Made by a program: the position numbers and the translations under genes. From positions 3,421,808 to 3,481,913 of the forward strand of contig BFEA01000015.1 in the NCBI GenBank assembly GCA_003427395.1: DNA of 60,106 nt, given 5' to 3'. Shown here in pieces: positions 40,895 to 53,689 of this stretch (positions within the stretch are counted from its first letter, which is position 1; each line of letters begins with the position of its first letter). This DNA comes from Chara braunii. Taxonomy: Eukaryota; Streptophyta; Charophyceae; Charales; Characeae. The notes under the pieces were generated by a model. That model saw only the letters and a program-made list of their open reading frames with translations. It was not told where the DNA came from and ran no database searches.

Positions 40895-41330
40895 GCCAGG
40901 GCAACCCAATGCTATGTTTGTGCTAAGCTAGCATGAAACTTGCCGTCTTTGCGACCAGATACGGACAAGCAAGGGCAACCCACAAACTCAGCTATGTTTG
41001 CCTCACGCTAGCATGAAGCTTGGCACTTTTGTGACCAGATACGTGCTAGTATCCGAACATGGGCTAAGAGAGGGCAACCTAGGAATTGAGAGGCAACCAC
41101 CACAACTGGTGGGTGCTATATTCATGCTAAGCCGAGAGAATCTGATGAGCTTTGCGACTTGTGCGACCATTGAATTTCCATGTTTGCAAGAGCATGGACC
41201 ATGCAAAAGCAACCCTCAAATGAAGAGGCCACATGGTAATAGTACTATATTTTGGGCTATGGTACCATGAGCCTAGGCTGTTTTGGGACCAGATTCATGT
41301 TTGCTGAGCATGGAAAGAGCAATGCCTTCT
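40895..41330. repeat. degenerate tandem repeat, about 75-110-bp units
   Basis: GGGCAACCCA...GCTAGCATGAA(A/G)CTTG...GACCAGATACG recurs at about 40899 and 40971. Weaker copies follow near 41075 and 41205 (GCAACC, ACCAGATTCATG). Confidence 0.6.
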
Positions 41331-42037
41331 TCCACCAAACTTACACCACCAGCAGACGGGCCATACATCAGCCGCAGGTCCCTCACCGCGAGTTTCGGAG
41401 GCCCGAAATGCGACGCCGGCTATTGATGAAGTTTATCAACGGAGTGCCGGCCCCGACTTTTTCCCTATCATTGTGAACAACGACAAGCTGTCTGCACCAC
41501 TCTGAAACATTCACAAGACAAAAGCCAGTGAGGCCTGACCCTTCAAGGCAATGCACCCCTGTGCGAAGTCTACGGGTGCAATGCCCATGCCAAGTGCTAT
41601 GTCAGGATATGCTTGGCTGTGCTACAGCCTTGCCCATGGCATGCACATACTGTATACGAGCTTTGCACTCTGAGGTGGAGTACCCTAAGATCATGGGGAC
41701 TAGACAACGTCAAAGCAAAAAAAAGGGATAGTCTGTGAAATACTCCTGATCGTTGAACATAATGCTAAAATACCCCCAAAAGATGTGGATAGACCAGAAA
41801 CCCCGTCTGCACAAAGAACTTTGTGATATGCCCTCTAGCGCAGGTATGAGAAACTTGCGCCATAACCCTCTCCCCGAACGGCTAAGCTCACTTCATTATT
41901 TACCCTATTTGCCTGCCAACAAGGTTGAGAACTTGGCAGAATGCCACAGCCCATTTGCAGGGCAATGTGGTTGAATCGGACACACAGGTTGGAACTTCAC
42001 ACTCCTGCAGCTGCTCATCCCTCACCCCCTACAATCC
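41331..42037. other. unassigned spacer before the gap
   Basis: No recognisable gene or repeat. Frames are below 75 codons. Confidence 0.4.
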
Positions 42038-42509
42038 CTGTCTCTTATNNNNNNNNNNNNNNNNNNNNNNNNNNNNNNNNNNNNNNNNNNNNNNNNNNNN
42101 NNNNNNNNNNNNNNNNNNNNNNNNNNNNNNNNNNNNNNNNNNNNNNNNNNNNNNNNNNNNNNNNNNNNNNNNNNNNNNNNNNNNNNNNNNNNNNNNNNNN
42201 NNNNNNNNNNNNNNNNNNNNNNNNNNNNNNNNNNNNNNNNNNNNNNNNNNNNNNNNNNNNNNNNNNNNNNNNNNNNNNNNNNNNNNNNNNNNNNNNNNNN
42301 NNNNNNNNNNNNNNNNNNNNNNNNNNNNNNNNNNNNNNNNNNNNNNNNNNNNNNNNNNNNNNNNNNNNNNNNNNNNNNNNNNNNNNNNNNNNNNNNNNNN
42401 NNNNNNNNNNNNNNNNNNNNNNNNNNNNNNNNNNNNNNNNNNNNNNNNNNNNNNNNNNNNNNNNNNNNNNNNNNNNNNNNNNNNNNNNNNNNNNNNNNNN
42501 NNNNNNNNN
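42038..42509. other. truncated Nextera adapter followed by 461-bp N gap
   Basis: CTGTCTCTTAT (42038-42048) is the first 11 bases of the reverse-complemented Tn5 mosaic end. The N run 42049-42509 follows at once. The scaffold side of the gap therefore ends in adapter, not genome. Frames of about 200-240 codons crossing the gap are artefacts. Confidence 0.9.
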
Positions 42510-42511
42510 GT

Positions 42512-42605
<94 letters not shown>
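42510..42605. repeat. GT then GA microsatellite
   Basis: GT repeats (42510-42535) pass into GA repeats (to 42605) directly after the gap. Confidence 0.95.
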
Positions 42606-42606
<1 letters not shown>

Positions 42607-44755
42607 GGTGTGCCTTGCCCCTCCAACGGCTAGAGGGGCATCGCAAAAATTAAACCAACGCTCATAGGGGTATATTGATCATTAATTGAACCCTCAAAAA
42701 GTCTGGTGGTATCGAAAACTCGAATAGGTACCCCGTAGGGGTATCTTGCCAAGAGGACTGGTCCAATTGACACATTAGTTATTTCAAAAGATTTGACATT
42801 TGTTAGAAAGGCATTCCATTCTACCCACGTTTTTTAGTTGAGGGGTATTTTAGGATTTCCGCCAACTCTTATGGTTTGGGATTCCCTCGAAAAGCAAAAG
42901 GGTGAAAAAAAAAGAAGTTTCTATGAGCTAATGTTCATTCGATATGTTCTGCAATGTCCTTTGTATATATGAACTCAGTTATACTATGTCCATGTTATAT
43001 GTTCTGAGTTACAATAATGAGTTCCAAATTGACTTTGGTACTTATAGCCCTATTGTAAGCAAGAGGATATAACGATGTTTTCGTTAAAAATGAAATGTTT
43101 TATGAAAAGTGAACATACATAAATTATCATTTTTTTACAAAACAGAAGTCGATGATATTTATGAACAGAATAAGAAGATTTTCGATATAGAAAAAATATA
43201 ATGATGAAAAGTTTAACAAATTTTAAAACATATAAAGAACTAACAGTCTATGCTGTTAACAAAAGAAAAGTTTTTTATAACATTCATAATAATACTTGAA
43301 TATCGCGAAATAAAATTTGTGTTTGAAAAGTTCATATGTTGGGCAAAGCGGGCACCGTCATATGCCTTGCAAAAAGGTCTCAGCCCCTTACATCGCCAAG
43401 TGTTGTGAGTTAGGAATTTCAAAGAATCAGCGTGCATAAAAGCAAAAAACATGGTCAGGCCCCCGGACAGATAACACTCTGATTTGCAGTAAAAGAAATA
43501 TTTTGCCATCATACGTTCGACTTAGCTAACTTAAAGTTAGCAGGTACTATCTTCTATAATTATAAATTGTCAAATCTTCCAAAACAGTGATATCATTTTG
43601 TCCATGATGTGCAAGATCCCCTTACATCTCCAAGCGTTGTCACTTAAGAAAGACCCTGAGTGCTTAATTTAAAGCAACTCTGGTTTGACCTCCGGACAGA
43701 TAGCACCCCCATTTGCAGTAAAAGAAACACTTTGCCATCATACTTTGGACTTAGCTAAGCTACCTATCTTCTATTGTAAACTGTACAATCTTTCAAAAAA
43801 ATGGTATCATTTTGTTCATGATATACAGGGTCCCTGTATTCTATACACGCTTTTATTCTTTCATTTTCCCACAACAGGAGATGTCGCACATATTTGATTG
43901 TCGTGTCAACAAGACCATCCACTAATATTTTCAACATCGGTAGTTCTCTAATCGCTCTTCGAAATTCTGTTAGCCTTCGCATATTAACTTTATCTACATT
44001 GGACCTGTTTTCACTTGCAGAATATTCATTATAAATAAAAAATGACACCTTGCAACGTCCTTGGATGCATGCCTCCGCCAAAAACAACGTCATGACCTTC
44101 AAATTATTGTAGTAGAATTTCACTGCAGAGTAATATAATTGTGAGAATGACACAAGCACCTCTCGTGGATACATTTTCGACCCGCAACACCAACGACCAC
44201 AAATGTAGAGAGACTATCGAGGACAATGTTCCCAATGGTGCGGAGCAACGTCCACACCTCAGACACTGACTAGTAGATCTTAAAAAATGACTTCAAAAGT
44301 GAAAAATATTGCTCCCATATCACGCCACAAGTTTCTTCCCCATACGATGTCATTGGACGGTCATCAAGTAGTCGCAAATGGTTGGACCATTCTTCGAAAC
44401 AACAAAATACGGTTCAAACAATATTTGAATGAGACAAAATTAAAGCTAAAGTTCTTCATCATCAGAAACGCTAACGTTCTTCATCGTCAAGAAGAGCAAG
44501 GCATGCCATAACTATTTCTCTGACTAATTTTGGAATGTGCAGTCCATTTTCTAAGCGCGATATTTTTTACGAACACCTCCACAAAATACAATTTGCATAC
44601 TGTCATCGCTCAAGTGATGTTTTATCCTTTTCAGAAATGTAGACGCAACCTTTTCATAGCAATAGGCTGTGGGCCATTTTTTAAGCAACCCGTTTCTAAC
44701 TTTGATTGATTCACGAAACCGTTTTTGTGTTGTATATGATTACTAATCGGAACCA
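42606..44755. other. AT-rich unassigned region with a 230-bp duplication
   Basis: Two related blocks about 230-234 bp apart share CCCCTTACATC (43384, 43618), TTTGCAGTAAAAGAAA (43482, 43712) and TTTGCCATCATAC. A 136-codon minus frame (43764-44174) has ordinary composition, but I see no family motif and the start is unsupported; I do not call it a gene. Confidence 0.5.
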
Positions 44756-46152
44756 CTTTTGATGACGGTCATCTGCAACCGTCATTATGCCGAAGACATT
44801 GGATTTCAAATCCATGTCGGGCATCCGCAACCTTCATTGTGTCGAACACGACGACTTTCGAACGCCTTGTCGTCCAATTCTTGAGACTCCCCACAACATT
44901 GACATGTTATCGTGACAGTTTGTCGTTGATAACCTTCAAGTTCTGTATGTGTCAAACAGCTGGCAGTTTGAAGTCCGGACCACCAAAAGCACTATTGTAG
45001 GGGACACGCGACAACTTCCCTAGACGGAAGGTTTCCTTGAAGGCAGTCGTTCCCGAGAACATGGAAAGCAGTTGTTTCCCGATACTGCATTAGACGCAAT
45101 GTCATCGTTCGTCCACCATTTGCCGCGTCCTTCGATTAGGCACCCGATAGGGTGAGGCAGTCTTTAGTCTTCGAGACTGACCACCATGCACATATGTCAT
45201 ACAGTCGATCATCTGCTATCCATAACAAAGACAGTACAAGAGACATATCTGCTCCCTGTGGTCTAAACGACACATATTTCCTGAGACACCACGCCATCCA
45301 TTAGTATTGTCTTAATCGTGAGTGGTGGACATCCCTTACAATTTGTTACCGACGACCTTCCGTATGTGCCAAACAGTCGGTCGTCCTCGACTTAGATGAC
45401 CGAAAACACTATTGTAGAGAGACCAAAAACAGTTGTAGAGGCGGCGAATGTTGGTGAAGGATGCGTGCGTCCAATGTTCATCACCATTTCTTGTCGTGTT
45501 GCCTTGACAACAGTCCATGTTAGTGTCTGATTTGCAATGGAGTGCCTACTGCGGGCTATTGACGGGAAAGTTATCGTGTTGGACACGGTAAGTGGCAATG
45601 AACCAGTCCATCCTACGCTATTCGTCACTCGATGACGTTGTATACATGCCAAACAACCAGAACAAGACTTTAGATAACAGACGATACCCTGTCGTTGGAC
45701 TGTGTCTGCGATAGAGAGCGCCAACCATATTCGACTGTATGGGGCAGTTTCACAACCTCTGGACGTCGTTCGGAGTGCCTTCATCAGTCGGTGAACAATA
45801 AAGTGTTGATCCCTTATTATTTATGGGCAAGTTGTTGTGTTGGAAACGACACTTGACGAGGACTGCCCATGACGATATCCATCAGTGCATCACAATTGTG
45901 AGTCCGACACAGTTTGCTATTGACGACCGTGACCTTCCATATCATGATGTGCCCAACAATCCATCTTACTCTCGTCGGATGACCAAAAGCACTATTGTAG
46001 AGGACGGATGGTACCTTTCCCGGACATACGCTTTCCAAGGCGATAGCTGCTGCAGAGAGCGCCTGCCGAATAGTGCCTGCCATATGAAGTGCCTTGAAAA
46101 GTCGACTACGACTGCAATAGATTTCTGATAACGTAGGTCATGCACGTGAACG

Positions 46153-46930
46153 TCGACGAGTCGGTCACGATCACAAAATTTTACCAGAATTCAGGCACCA
46201 CGGATGGCAGAACACGACAACTGCTGGCAGGTTATTGTGTCGAGCACGATGACACAAATCATGCATCGAGGTTGAATCATCGTGTTGGACATGACACCTG
46301 CCGGACAGTCTATTGTTTCACACACCACCACAACCTCATAGGCGGGATGCATTGGGCACCTTTCCTGGTTCCATCCTATGGACACGGCGAAGACATCAAA
46401 GACACAATCACCGTTGCAAGGTTGAACAGAGGTCGGGCATCACGGTTGGCACCACGACCTATGGCAGGCATCACAAAAGGGACAGCGACCGCTGGTCACC
46501 TTCGGGTTACGAAGAGAGGTTATGCGATTTATGAAAACATAGGTCATTCACGCGATCGACGAGTTGGTCACGATCAAAGTTGTTCACCAGAGTTAAGGCA
46601 TCACGGACGACAGGACACAACTACCGCTGGTAGGTTGTTGTGTCGGGCATGACAACACAAATCATGCATCGAGGTTGAGTCATCTTGTTGGACAGGACGC
46701 CGTCGGACAGTCTATTGTTTCGCACACAATGACAACCTCATAGACGGGGTGCATTGGGGGCCTTTCCCGACTAGTTATTGGGTTGGACACGACGACCACA
46801 TCACGGACGCAATCACCATTGTAAGGTTGAACAAAGATCAGGCATCACGGCTGGCACTGCGACCTGTGGCAGGCATCACAGAAGGAACTGCGACCGCTGG
46901 TCACCTTTGAGTTACGCAGAGTGGTTATGC
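46153..46930. repeat. 404-bp tandem repeat, two units
   Basis: CGACGAG(T/C)TGGTCACGATCA starts units near 46153 and 46557. Both contain ATGCATCGAGGTTGA(A/G)TCAT, the palindrome-derived GTTGGACA block and CGACCGCTGGTCACCTT. Confidence 0.8.
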
Positions 46931-47735
46931 CCGACAATGTGACTGTTGGCCAGGTTATCTTCAGGTTGGGTCATCGTGTTGGATATGATGACTGTCGGCA
47001 GGTTGTCGGAAAGGAGACGACAACGGCCTCATGCACGGGATTTATTGGGCATCTTGCCCGACTGGTTATCGGGTTGGACACGACGACCACCTCATGCACT
47101 ACATGTTTTGGGCACCTTGCACGCCCGGTCATCAGGGTGGACATGACGACCACATCATGCACAGAGGGTAGTGGAGTCATATGAAGCCGAGGAAGTGCCC
47201 GACAATGTGGCTATTTGGCAGGTTGTCTTGAGGTTGAGTCATCGTGTTGGACACAATGATCGCCGGAAGGTTATCGGGTTGGATACAACGACAACTTTAT
47301 GCACGAGATGTATAGGGCAACTCGCCCAAATGGTTATCGGGTTGGACACGACAACCACCTCATGCACTGGATGTTTTGGGGATCTTGCAGGCTTACACGA
47401 CCGGTTATCGGGTTGGACGAGACGACCACATCATGCACAGGGGGTCATATGAACCCTAGGAAGTGCACGACAATGTGACTGTTTGGCAAGTTGTCTTGAG
47501 GTTGAGTCATCGTGTTGGACACAATGACCACCGGAAGGCTATCGGGTTGGATACAACGCAACCTCATGCACGAGATGTATACGGCAGCTGGCTCGAATTG
47601 TTATCGTCTTGGACACGACAACCACCTAATGCACTGGACGTTTTGGGCACCTTGCACGATCGGTTATCAGGTTGGACACGACGACCACATCATGCACAGG
47701 GGTAGAGGGGTCATATCAAGCCACGGAACCTGCAC
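46931..47735. repeat. 268-bp tandem repeat, three units
   Basis: CGACAATGTG(A/G)CT starts at 46931, about 47199 and about 47467. Each unit includes GGTTGGACACGACGACCAC-type blocks, CATGCAC and GTCATATGAA or a variant. Confidence 0.8.
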
Positions 47736-48169
47736 TCCGGGTACTTTGTTGACGTCATCAAACAAAAAACGCAAGAGGAAAGATAGAGACCGTTGATCGT
47801 AGATATCAACAACTTGCATAAACCCTCCCCAAATACTGTAGTCTCCAAACCGACGATTCCAAGACGAGCAAGTGAGAGATAGTTGTCAGACACTATTAGA
47901 CGGTGGGTCAGTTACCTGGACAGCGGACCACGGTCTTACGAAGCAGATCTCCGATTCGCGCAGTAGCCGCTTTGGTTGGCCAGTGCTGCCAGCAGCAGCT
48001 CGTTCCGTGGACGAACGTTCGCCGCACCACACCCGATCGCCAATGATGGGGAACGCAAAAACATACGTCGCAACACACCCGCTCGTGAAATGAGGTTGTT
48101 GCTCGAGTGGAAGGTGTTTTGAAAGGACGAGGCATCCAGTGACAAACACCCGTTCGTATCCCCTTTGTG

Positions 48170-48610
48170 GCATAGGGCCATCGGCACCGTCGTTTTGATT
48201 CGATCAAAAGGCCGACGGCTCGCGGGAAGAGACTGGCTCCAGAGTATAACGTTTGTGCCCTCTTTGTAGCACAGGGCCATCGGCACTGTCAATTCGATTC
48301 GATCAGACGGCCGACGGTTCGTTGGAGGAGACATGCTCCAGAGTATATAAGTACGAGTGGTCCCCCTCCTCCATTTTGCATTCTCATTTGTGATTCAGCG
48401 TGCACGTCGGACTTCAATGCAGGTCAGAATTTGTTTGCGACGTTTGGTGAGTCAAAGGCAAGCCAGCGGAAAACACCCGCTTGTCCCTGCTATCTGGCAC
48501 AACGCCATCGCCACCATCGGTTCGACTCGATCGGACGACCATCGGTTCGCGGTAGGAGACAAGCTCCATAGTATATAAACAGGGGTGAGCCTTCTTCTCC
48601 ATTTTCCAGT
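48170..48610 (+). promoter_or_regulatory. three related TATA-containing modules
   Basis: Each module reads CCATCG(G/C)CAC...TCGATTCGATC...CGACGG or CATCGG...GGAG(A)GAC...GCTCCA, followed by TATAAC (48245), TATATAA (48344-48350) or TATATAAA (48572-48579). The last two continue with a CTCC(T)CCATTTT pyrimidine stretch typical of a region near a plant-type transcription start. They could be repeated promoters reading right, toward the decayed gene. No transcript evidence is visible. Confidence 0.5.
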
Positions 48611-48652
48611 TTTGCTCTCACTCTCTTGTCGCGTGGCAGAAGAGAGTGAGTG

Positions 48653-48976
48653 GGGCCAGACGGTGGCGCTGTTCCAAGGCGAGGAGCACGGTTCGAGCGG
48701 ATCTTCGGAGCGGAAGAGAAGAGAAGAGAGCGAGTGGGGTCGAGACAGCGCCGAGCTATTTGAGCGTTGTTCCAAGGCGAGCAGCACCTTTGGAGCTGTC
48801 TCTTATACACATCTAGATGTGTATAAGAGACAGGGGCCAGACGGTGGCGCTGTTCCAAGGCGAGGAGCACGGTTCGAGCGGATCTTCGGAGCGGAAGAGA
48901 AGAGAAGAGAGCGAGTGGGGTCGAGACAGCGCCGAGCTATTTGAGCGTTGTTCCAAGGCGAGCAGCACCTTTGGAG
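48653..48976. other. assembly artefact: false 143-bp duplication around a Nextera junction
   Basis: 48653-48795 and 48834-48976 appear identical base for base. Between them lies the 38-bp Nextera junction palindrome (48796-48833), again two inverted copies of AGATGTGTATAAGAGACAG. The true sequence most likely has a single copy with no adapter. Confidence 0.95.
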
Positions 48977-49294
48977 CGGATCTCGGAGTGGAAGAGAGAG
49001 TCGGCACCGTTTTGAGAGGTGAGCACAGTTAGAAGGACAGCGACAGACGGTGAGAATTTTTCCCGATCCCCAATTTCAGACCACGAAGCGCCACGTGGCA
49101 GTTTCGGCTTTGCAGTTGTCGTATCGAACACGACAAACACATAAGTAACGGGTTTTCGGAAGTCGCATTGCACGTGATAATGTCTCCGTCGTCGTGTTGA
49201 ACACGACCGTCCCCTGACGGCGTCGTCGTGTACTTTGCAAGGCAGGGTTGTGCATCTGCTGCACTGGAGATGGTTACGTGTTTAACACGATGAC

Positions 49295-49850
49295 CGCCCG
49301 TAAACGTATCATGCGCACAACTAGCTAGCACCCCGCGTCAGTGTTGTGTAGTCGTGGGCAAGGGCTGCACTGGCGGTGGTTGTCGTGTTGAACAGGACGA
49401 CCGCCCATAAACATCTCATGCCCACACCTAGCTAGCACCCCGCGTGAGTGTTGTGTAGTACTGGGCAAGGTCTGCACTCACAGTGGTTGTCGTGTTGAAC
49501 ACAACGACCGCCCGTAAACTTCTCATGCCCACGGTTAGCTAGCACCCCTCGTGAGTGTTGTGTAGCCGTGGGCAAGGGTTGCACTGGCGGTGGTTGTCGT
49601 GTTGAACACGACAACCATCCGTAAATGTCTCATGCTCACGACTAGCTAGCACCCTGTGTGAGTGTTGTGTAGCCGTGGGCAAGGGCTGGCAGTGGTTGTC
49701 GTGTTGAACACGACGACCGCCCGTAAATGTCTCATGCCCACGGCTAGCTAGCACCCCACATGAGTGCTGTGTAGCCGTGGGCAAGGGCCCATCTGCTGCA
49801 CGCCCGTTGGTTGTCATGTTAGACACGATGATCATCTATCAATGTCTCAC
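49295..49850. repeat. 105-bp tandem repeat, five units, each with one palindrome
   Basis: GCTAGCACCC recurs at about 49324, 49432, 49538, 49643 and 49744. Every unit also has GTGTTGTGTAG, GGGCAAGG and one GTCGTGTTGAACA-type palindrome. Confidence 0.9.
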
Positions 49851-51304
49851 ATTCCCGTAGTTGTCACGACAACCACGGTCAACGTCTCTTGCCCATGGCG
49901 ACCTAGAACGCGGCCTGAGTGTTGTGCAGCCTTGGGCAAGGTCTACATAACACGAAGGCAGCGTTGCGTCGCTGCTATGCTGGCGGTGGTTGTCGTGTCC
50001 AACAAGACGACCGTCCATCTATGTGTCATGCCCATGGTTGTCGTGTTCAACATCACGACCGTCCGTCAACGTCTCATGCCCACGGCTAACTAGCACGACT
50101 CCTAGAATGAGGCATTGGCGGATGGTCGTCTAAGGTCGGCGTCTCATGCAAGGGATGTGTAACACGAAGCCGTTGTGGTTGTCGTGTTCGACACGATGAT
50201 CTATCCAGACTATCCGTAGCTCTCCCTGGGAATAAGAGTTTTAGGGTCGGTCGTCGTGTTGAACACGTCAGCCACTGCCAAAACAAACGACCCATTTCCG
50301 CTCACTACCAAGTTTATTAGGACACATTGGTTGTGTAGAGGTTGCTTCGTCGTTTTCGACACGAGGGGTCCCCATGTCTCTGGCGACGACCGTCGCTCGG
50401 GCACTCCGGCCTTGTGCAAGGCATGTCGTCGTCACGCCGAACACGATCGAGCTTTGGGCGGTTGTCGTGTTCAACACGACAATTGTCCTTTGGGCAATCC
50501 GGGCTTATAGAGGGGAGACCGTCCATCGGGCACTCCAACCTTTTTCAATGGACATCGTCATGTCGAACACGCTCGCCCTTCGGGAGGTTGTCGTGTTCGA
50601 CATGATGGTGCCCGACCACGCATAAGGCAAGGTCCGCACAGAACCGAGGCAATGGCTGCTGCAACGGGGGTGTCTGTCGAAAAACCTTTGGGCGGTTGTC
50701 TTGTTCAGCACGATGACCTCCATCGGGCACTCCGGCCTTCTTTTAATGGACATTGTTGTATCGAGCACAATTGCCCTTCGGGAGGTTGTTGTGTTCGACA
50801 CAATGGTGCCCTTTTTTCACAGGGTTAGGTTTGTAGAGCACCGAGGCAAGGGTTGCTTCAGCGGGCGTGTTTGTCGGGATCAACACTTGGTCTGTCGGTC
50901 GTGGGTGGGTGTTATATTGCCATTGGCCGGAGCAAGGAAGGGAACAACAGTCCCGACAACAGTGAGTGTTTCACATGCTTTTCAGTTCTGGATTTCTTGC
51001 AGACATATGGGGGGATGTGGTAGACTGACTCTCGTTCGCATCTGCAGCTCGTTGGCATGTGGCGTATCCGCGCATCGGAGGTGTTGCGAAAATGGGCCAC
51101 TTGTTTCGGTTTGGTTTCAGCCTTCAGGGTGTCCTCTGTTCGACACAACGTGTCCTTGTGTCTCTGCTCCAGTGGGGTATTTGTCGTGTTCAACACGATG
51201 ACCGTCCCTCACGCACTCCGACCGTTTGCAAGGCATGTCATCGTCGTGTCGAACACGATCGCTCGTGAGGGGGTTGTCGACGACCGTCCTTTGGGAGCAT
51301 CGTC

Positions 51305-52377
51305 GTGCTCGACACGACCGTCCTTTCGGAGCATCGTTATGTTCGTTTTCGCATGGGCCGTGTGCTTCTCCTATTAGTAATTGCTGCCATTGTGGCGTGC
51401 AGGGCGCTTCAGAGTCGCGATGGATATCTCACACTGAATGACCCCTGCTATTTGGCACAAACGCTTGGCACACCCTTTCACTCCCTGCGTGCCGCGTCCG
51501 CGGATCTCGAGAGTCCACAACGATCGACGGTGCAACTTCGATTCCGATCCGTGGATGACGGTCGTACCGTACATCCATGATCACCTGGACTCCTAGAGAG
51601 AGCCTCAGTGGGAAAAAATGGTCAGGGAGTGCTCAATGGCCATGGGCAGAGGACTATAAGTTCGCTAATATGCTTGAGTGGGGAAGTTATATTCCCATGC
51701 CCCGTTATGTCCTTGGTCCAGTGCGATTGCGTCGCTTGTGTAAAAAGTTGAAATCTGATCGCTATTACAGTCTGTTGGACTGCCAATATGTGACTGCCTC
51801 GCCTCACACATGGTGCCGTGCGATGAAACAAGAGTTGCTTGACGGTGCCCGACATTCTGAGTTCCTGGATCAGCACCCTTTGCGATCTCCTGGGCTATCG
51901 CCTCGAGCAGTGTCGTACTGCTGCATCAGATTGCGTCTGGCAACGTTCGTTTTTTGCAGGGTCCTTTGCGTTGTGTCTTCGAAGAGGAATAGGACCTTGA
52001 CTGACGTTGTGGTGTATGTGTCTAGGAACGAGTTGGAAATGCCTAGACGAAGGATGATTTTAGTTCAACGAGAAGTCGAAGGGAAATGGGATGTAGTGAT
52101 CGGCGATAGGGTAGACGATGTCGACGCATGGCGCGAGGTTGAAACAAAAGTGTCCTCTATATGGGATGCTATAGGTAGTTCTCTGGTCGGAAGGTCCGAC
52201 TTTGTTCGTATGAAATATATTTCAGTGTTTGCGGATGACGCTTCCGCCGAGGAAATACAATATCTGACGTTCGGATCGCCAATTAGAACGTTCAATGACT
52301 ACATGACTACGACAACTCGCCGTCATCGCTATACTTTCTGCACATTCGGCAATTTTTTTTTTTTCAACCGTACATAA
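51305..52377 (+). pseudogene. unrecognised protein-coding remnant
   Basis: A frame from about 51390 reads RDGYLTLNDPCYLAQTLGTP and FHSLRAASADLESPQRSTVQ, ending 51580. A second frame (51577-52377, 266 codons) continues with WPWAEDYKFANMLEWGSYIP, RRLCKKLKSDRYYSLLDC and VVVYVSRNELEMPRRRMILV, then EGKWDVVIGDRVDDVDAWRE and VRMKYISVFADDASAEEIQY. Composition is protein-like and differs from the surrounding palindrome arrays. It may be an upstream exon or module of the Ulp1-like gene at 53.7-57.4 kb. I recognise no family. Confidence 0.45.
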
Positions 52378-52760
52378 AAATGATTAGACTGTCAATTTAT
52401 CGATTATGTTAGTCGTCTAGCGCTTTTGTTATCAATGATTTGAAGTCAGTCTGTCTTTCGGTTCAATCGGTCAGCTTTTGGTTTTCTGTATCTGTGGCCT
52501 CATGAACAAAATGTTTCGATTTCTTGATTATTGGTCAAATGTTGTCAATGGTACATGCCTCCGAAGCATTTGGTTTTCTATATCCGTGGTCTAATGAACA
52601 AAATGTTTCGATTTCTTGATTGTTGTTCAAATGTTGTCCATGGTACATGCCTTCACACTACGAATGTGGATTTGACTGTCACGTGACGAGCAGGGATTGT
52701 GAATGACTGTCTGATGAGTTCTCCTACTTTGGATACTCACGGTTGTATATCACGCAGTCA
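52378..52760. other. spacer with a local duplication
   Basis: TGGTTTTCT(G/A)TATC(T/C)GTGG and the following ATGAACAAAATGTTTCGATT occur twice, about 81 bp apart (52482 and 52567). Confidence 0.6.
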
Positions 52761-53689
52761 AGTTCGTTATCGACTCCAACACGACAAACGTTCTGGATGT
52801 TGCCATCTCGACGGTTTGGCGGGATGTTGATGCCCTGCGTGACCGTGTCGATCGAAATCGTGTCGTCGTTGTATGTGTCCCGTCTTCAACACGTTGAGGG
52901 ATCCGTCGTGTCGAAGTCCCGAAACCAGAGGGTTTGTGGGTGGCAGAGATTCGTCGTGTCGAACACAATGATGCTCCCAAGGAGGTTGTTATCGTATTTG
53001 AGACGACCATCCCAGAGGATGTCGTTGTATGTGTCCCGACTTCAACACGTCGAGGGATCAATCATGTCGAAGTCCCGACATTGGAGGGCTTGTGGGTGTC
53101 AGGGATACGTCGTGTCGAACACGACGACGTTGCTAAGGACGTTGTTGTCGTGTTCGACACGACCATTCCTGAAGGGAGGGTGGGTGCGACGGATTCGTCG
53201 AGTCGAACATGACGATGTTTCTTAGGAGGTTGTTGTCGTGTTCGACACGACAATCCTAGAGGGCGGGTAGGTATCACTCTCCGAAGTTACACTGTCAAAC
53301 ATGGCCTATGAAGAATTGTAGGAAGGGGATTGATTGTCGAACACGACGATGCTTCTTAGGAGGCTGTTAATCCCGTGTGGCGGGTGAGTACCGAGGATTC
53401 GTCGTGTCCGACACAACGATGTTTCTTAATACGCTGCTATATCACGCAGGACGGGTGGGTGCCGCTGTCCGGGGTTGTCGCGTCGAACACGATAACACCC
53501 GCATAAGAAATATCATTCGAAGGGGATTTACCGTGTCTGACGGATTTGAGATGGTGGAATGGATGCATGTTCGTCCCATAAATGAAGGCGTTTCTCATTT
53601 ACTGTCTTTGTGTTCTTGATCGGTTCTTGCCTGGCAGCTTGGCTATTACTAGCGTCCGGCGGATTATACGGAATGGATGTTGCAGAGTA

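Larger units (their letters stand above)
44760..53520. repeat. palindrome-rich repeat domain
   Basis: Variants of a 17-bp palindrome, GTCGTGTTGAACACGAC, GTCGTGTTCGACACGAC and GTCGTGTCGAACACGAC, occur over nearly 9 kb. In the better-preserved parts (49.1-51.4 and 52.8-53.5 kb) spacing is often about 40-110 bp. Examples are at 49192, 49595, 49697, 50464, 51182, 51242, 53105, 53147 and 53235. Between 44.8 and 48 kb the copies are more diverged (GTGTTGGACACGACGACC). The motif recurs in different surrounding repeat units, so it is not explained by one tandem array. Confidence 0.85.

Noticed and set aside
41925-42653. Frames of about 200-240 codons
   Set aside because: They cross the N gap and consist mostly of unknown residues and microsatellite.
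43764-44174. 136-codon minus ORF as a host gene
   Set aside because: No family motif or supported start, it overlaps the 230-bp duplicated block, and other frames are similarly open.
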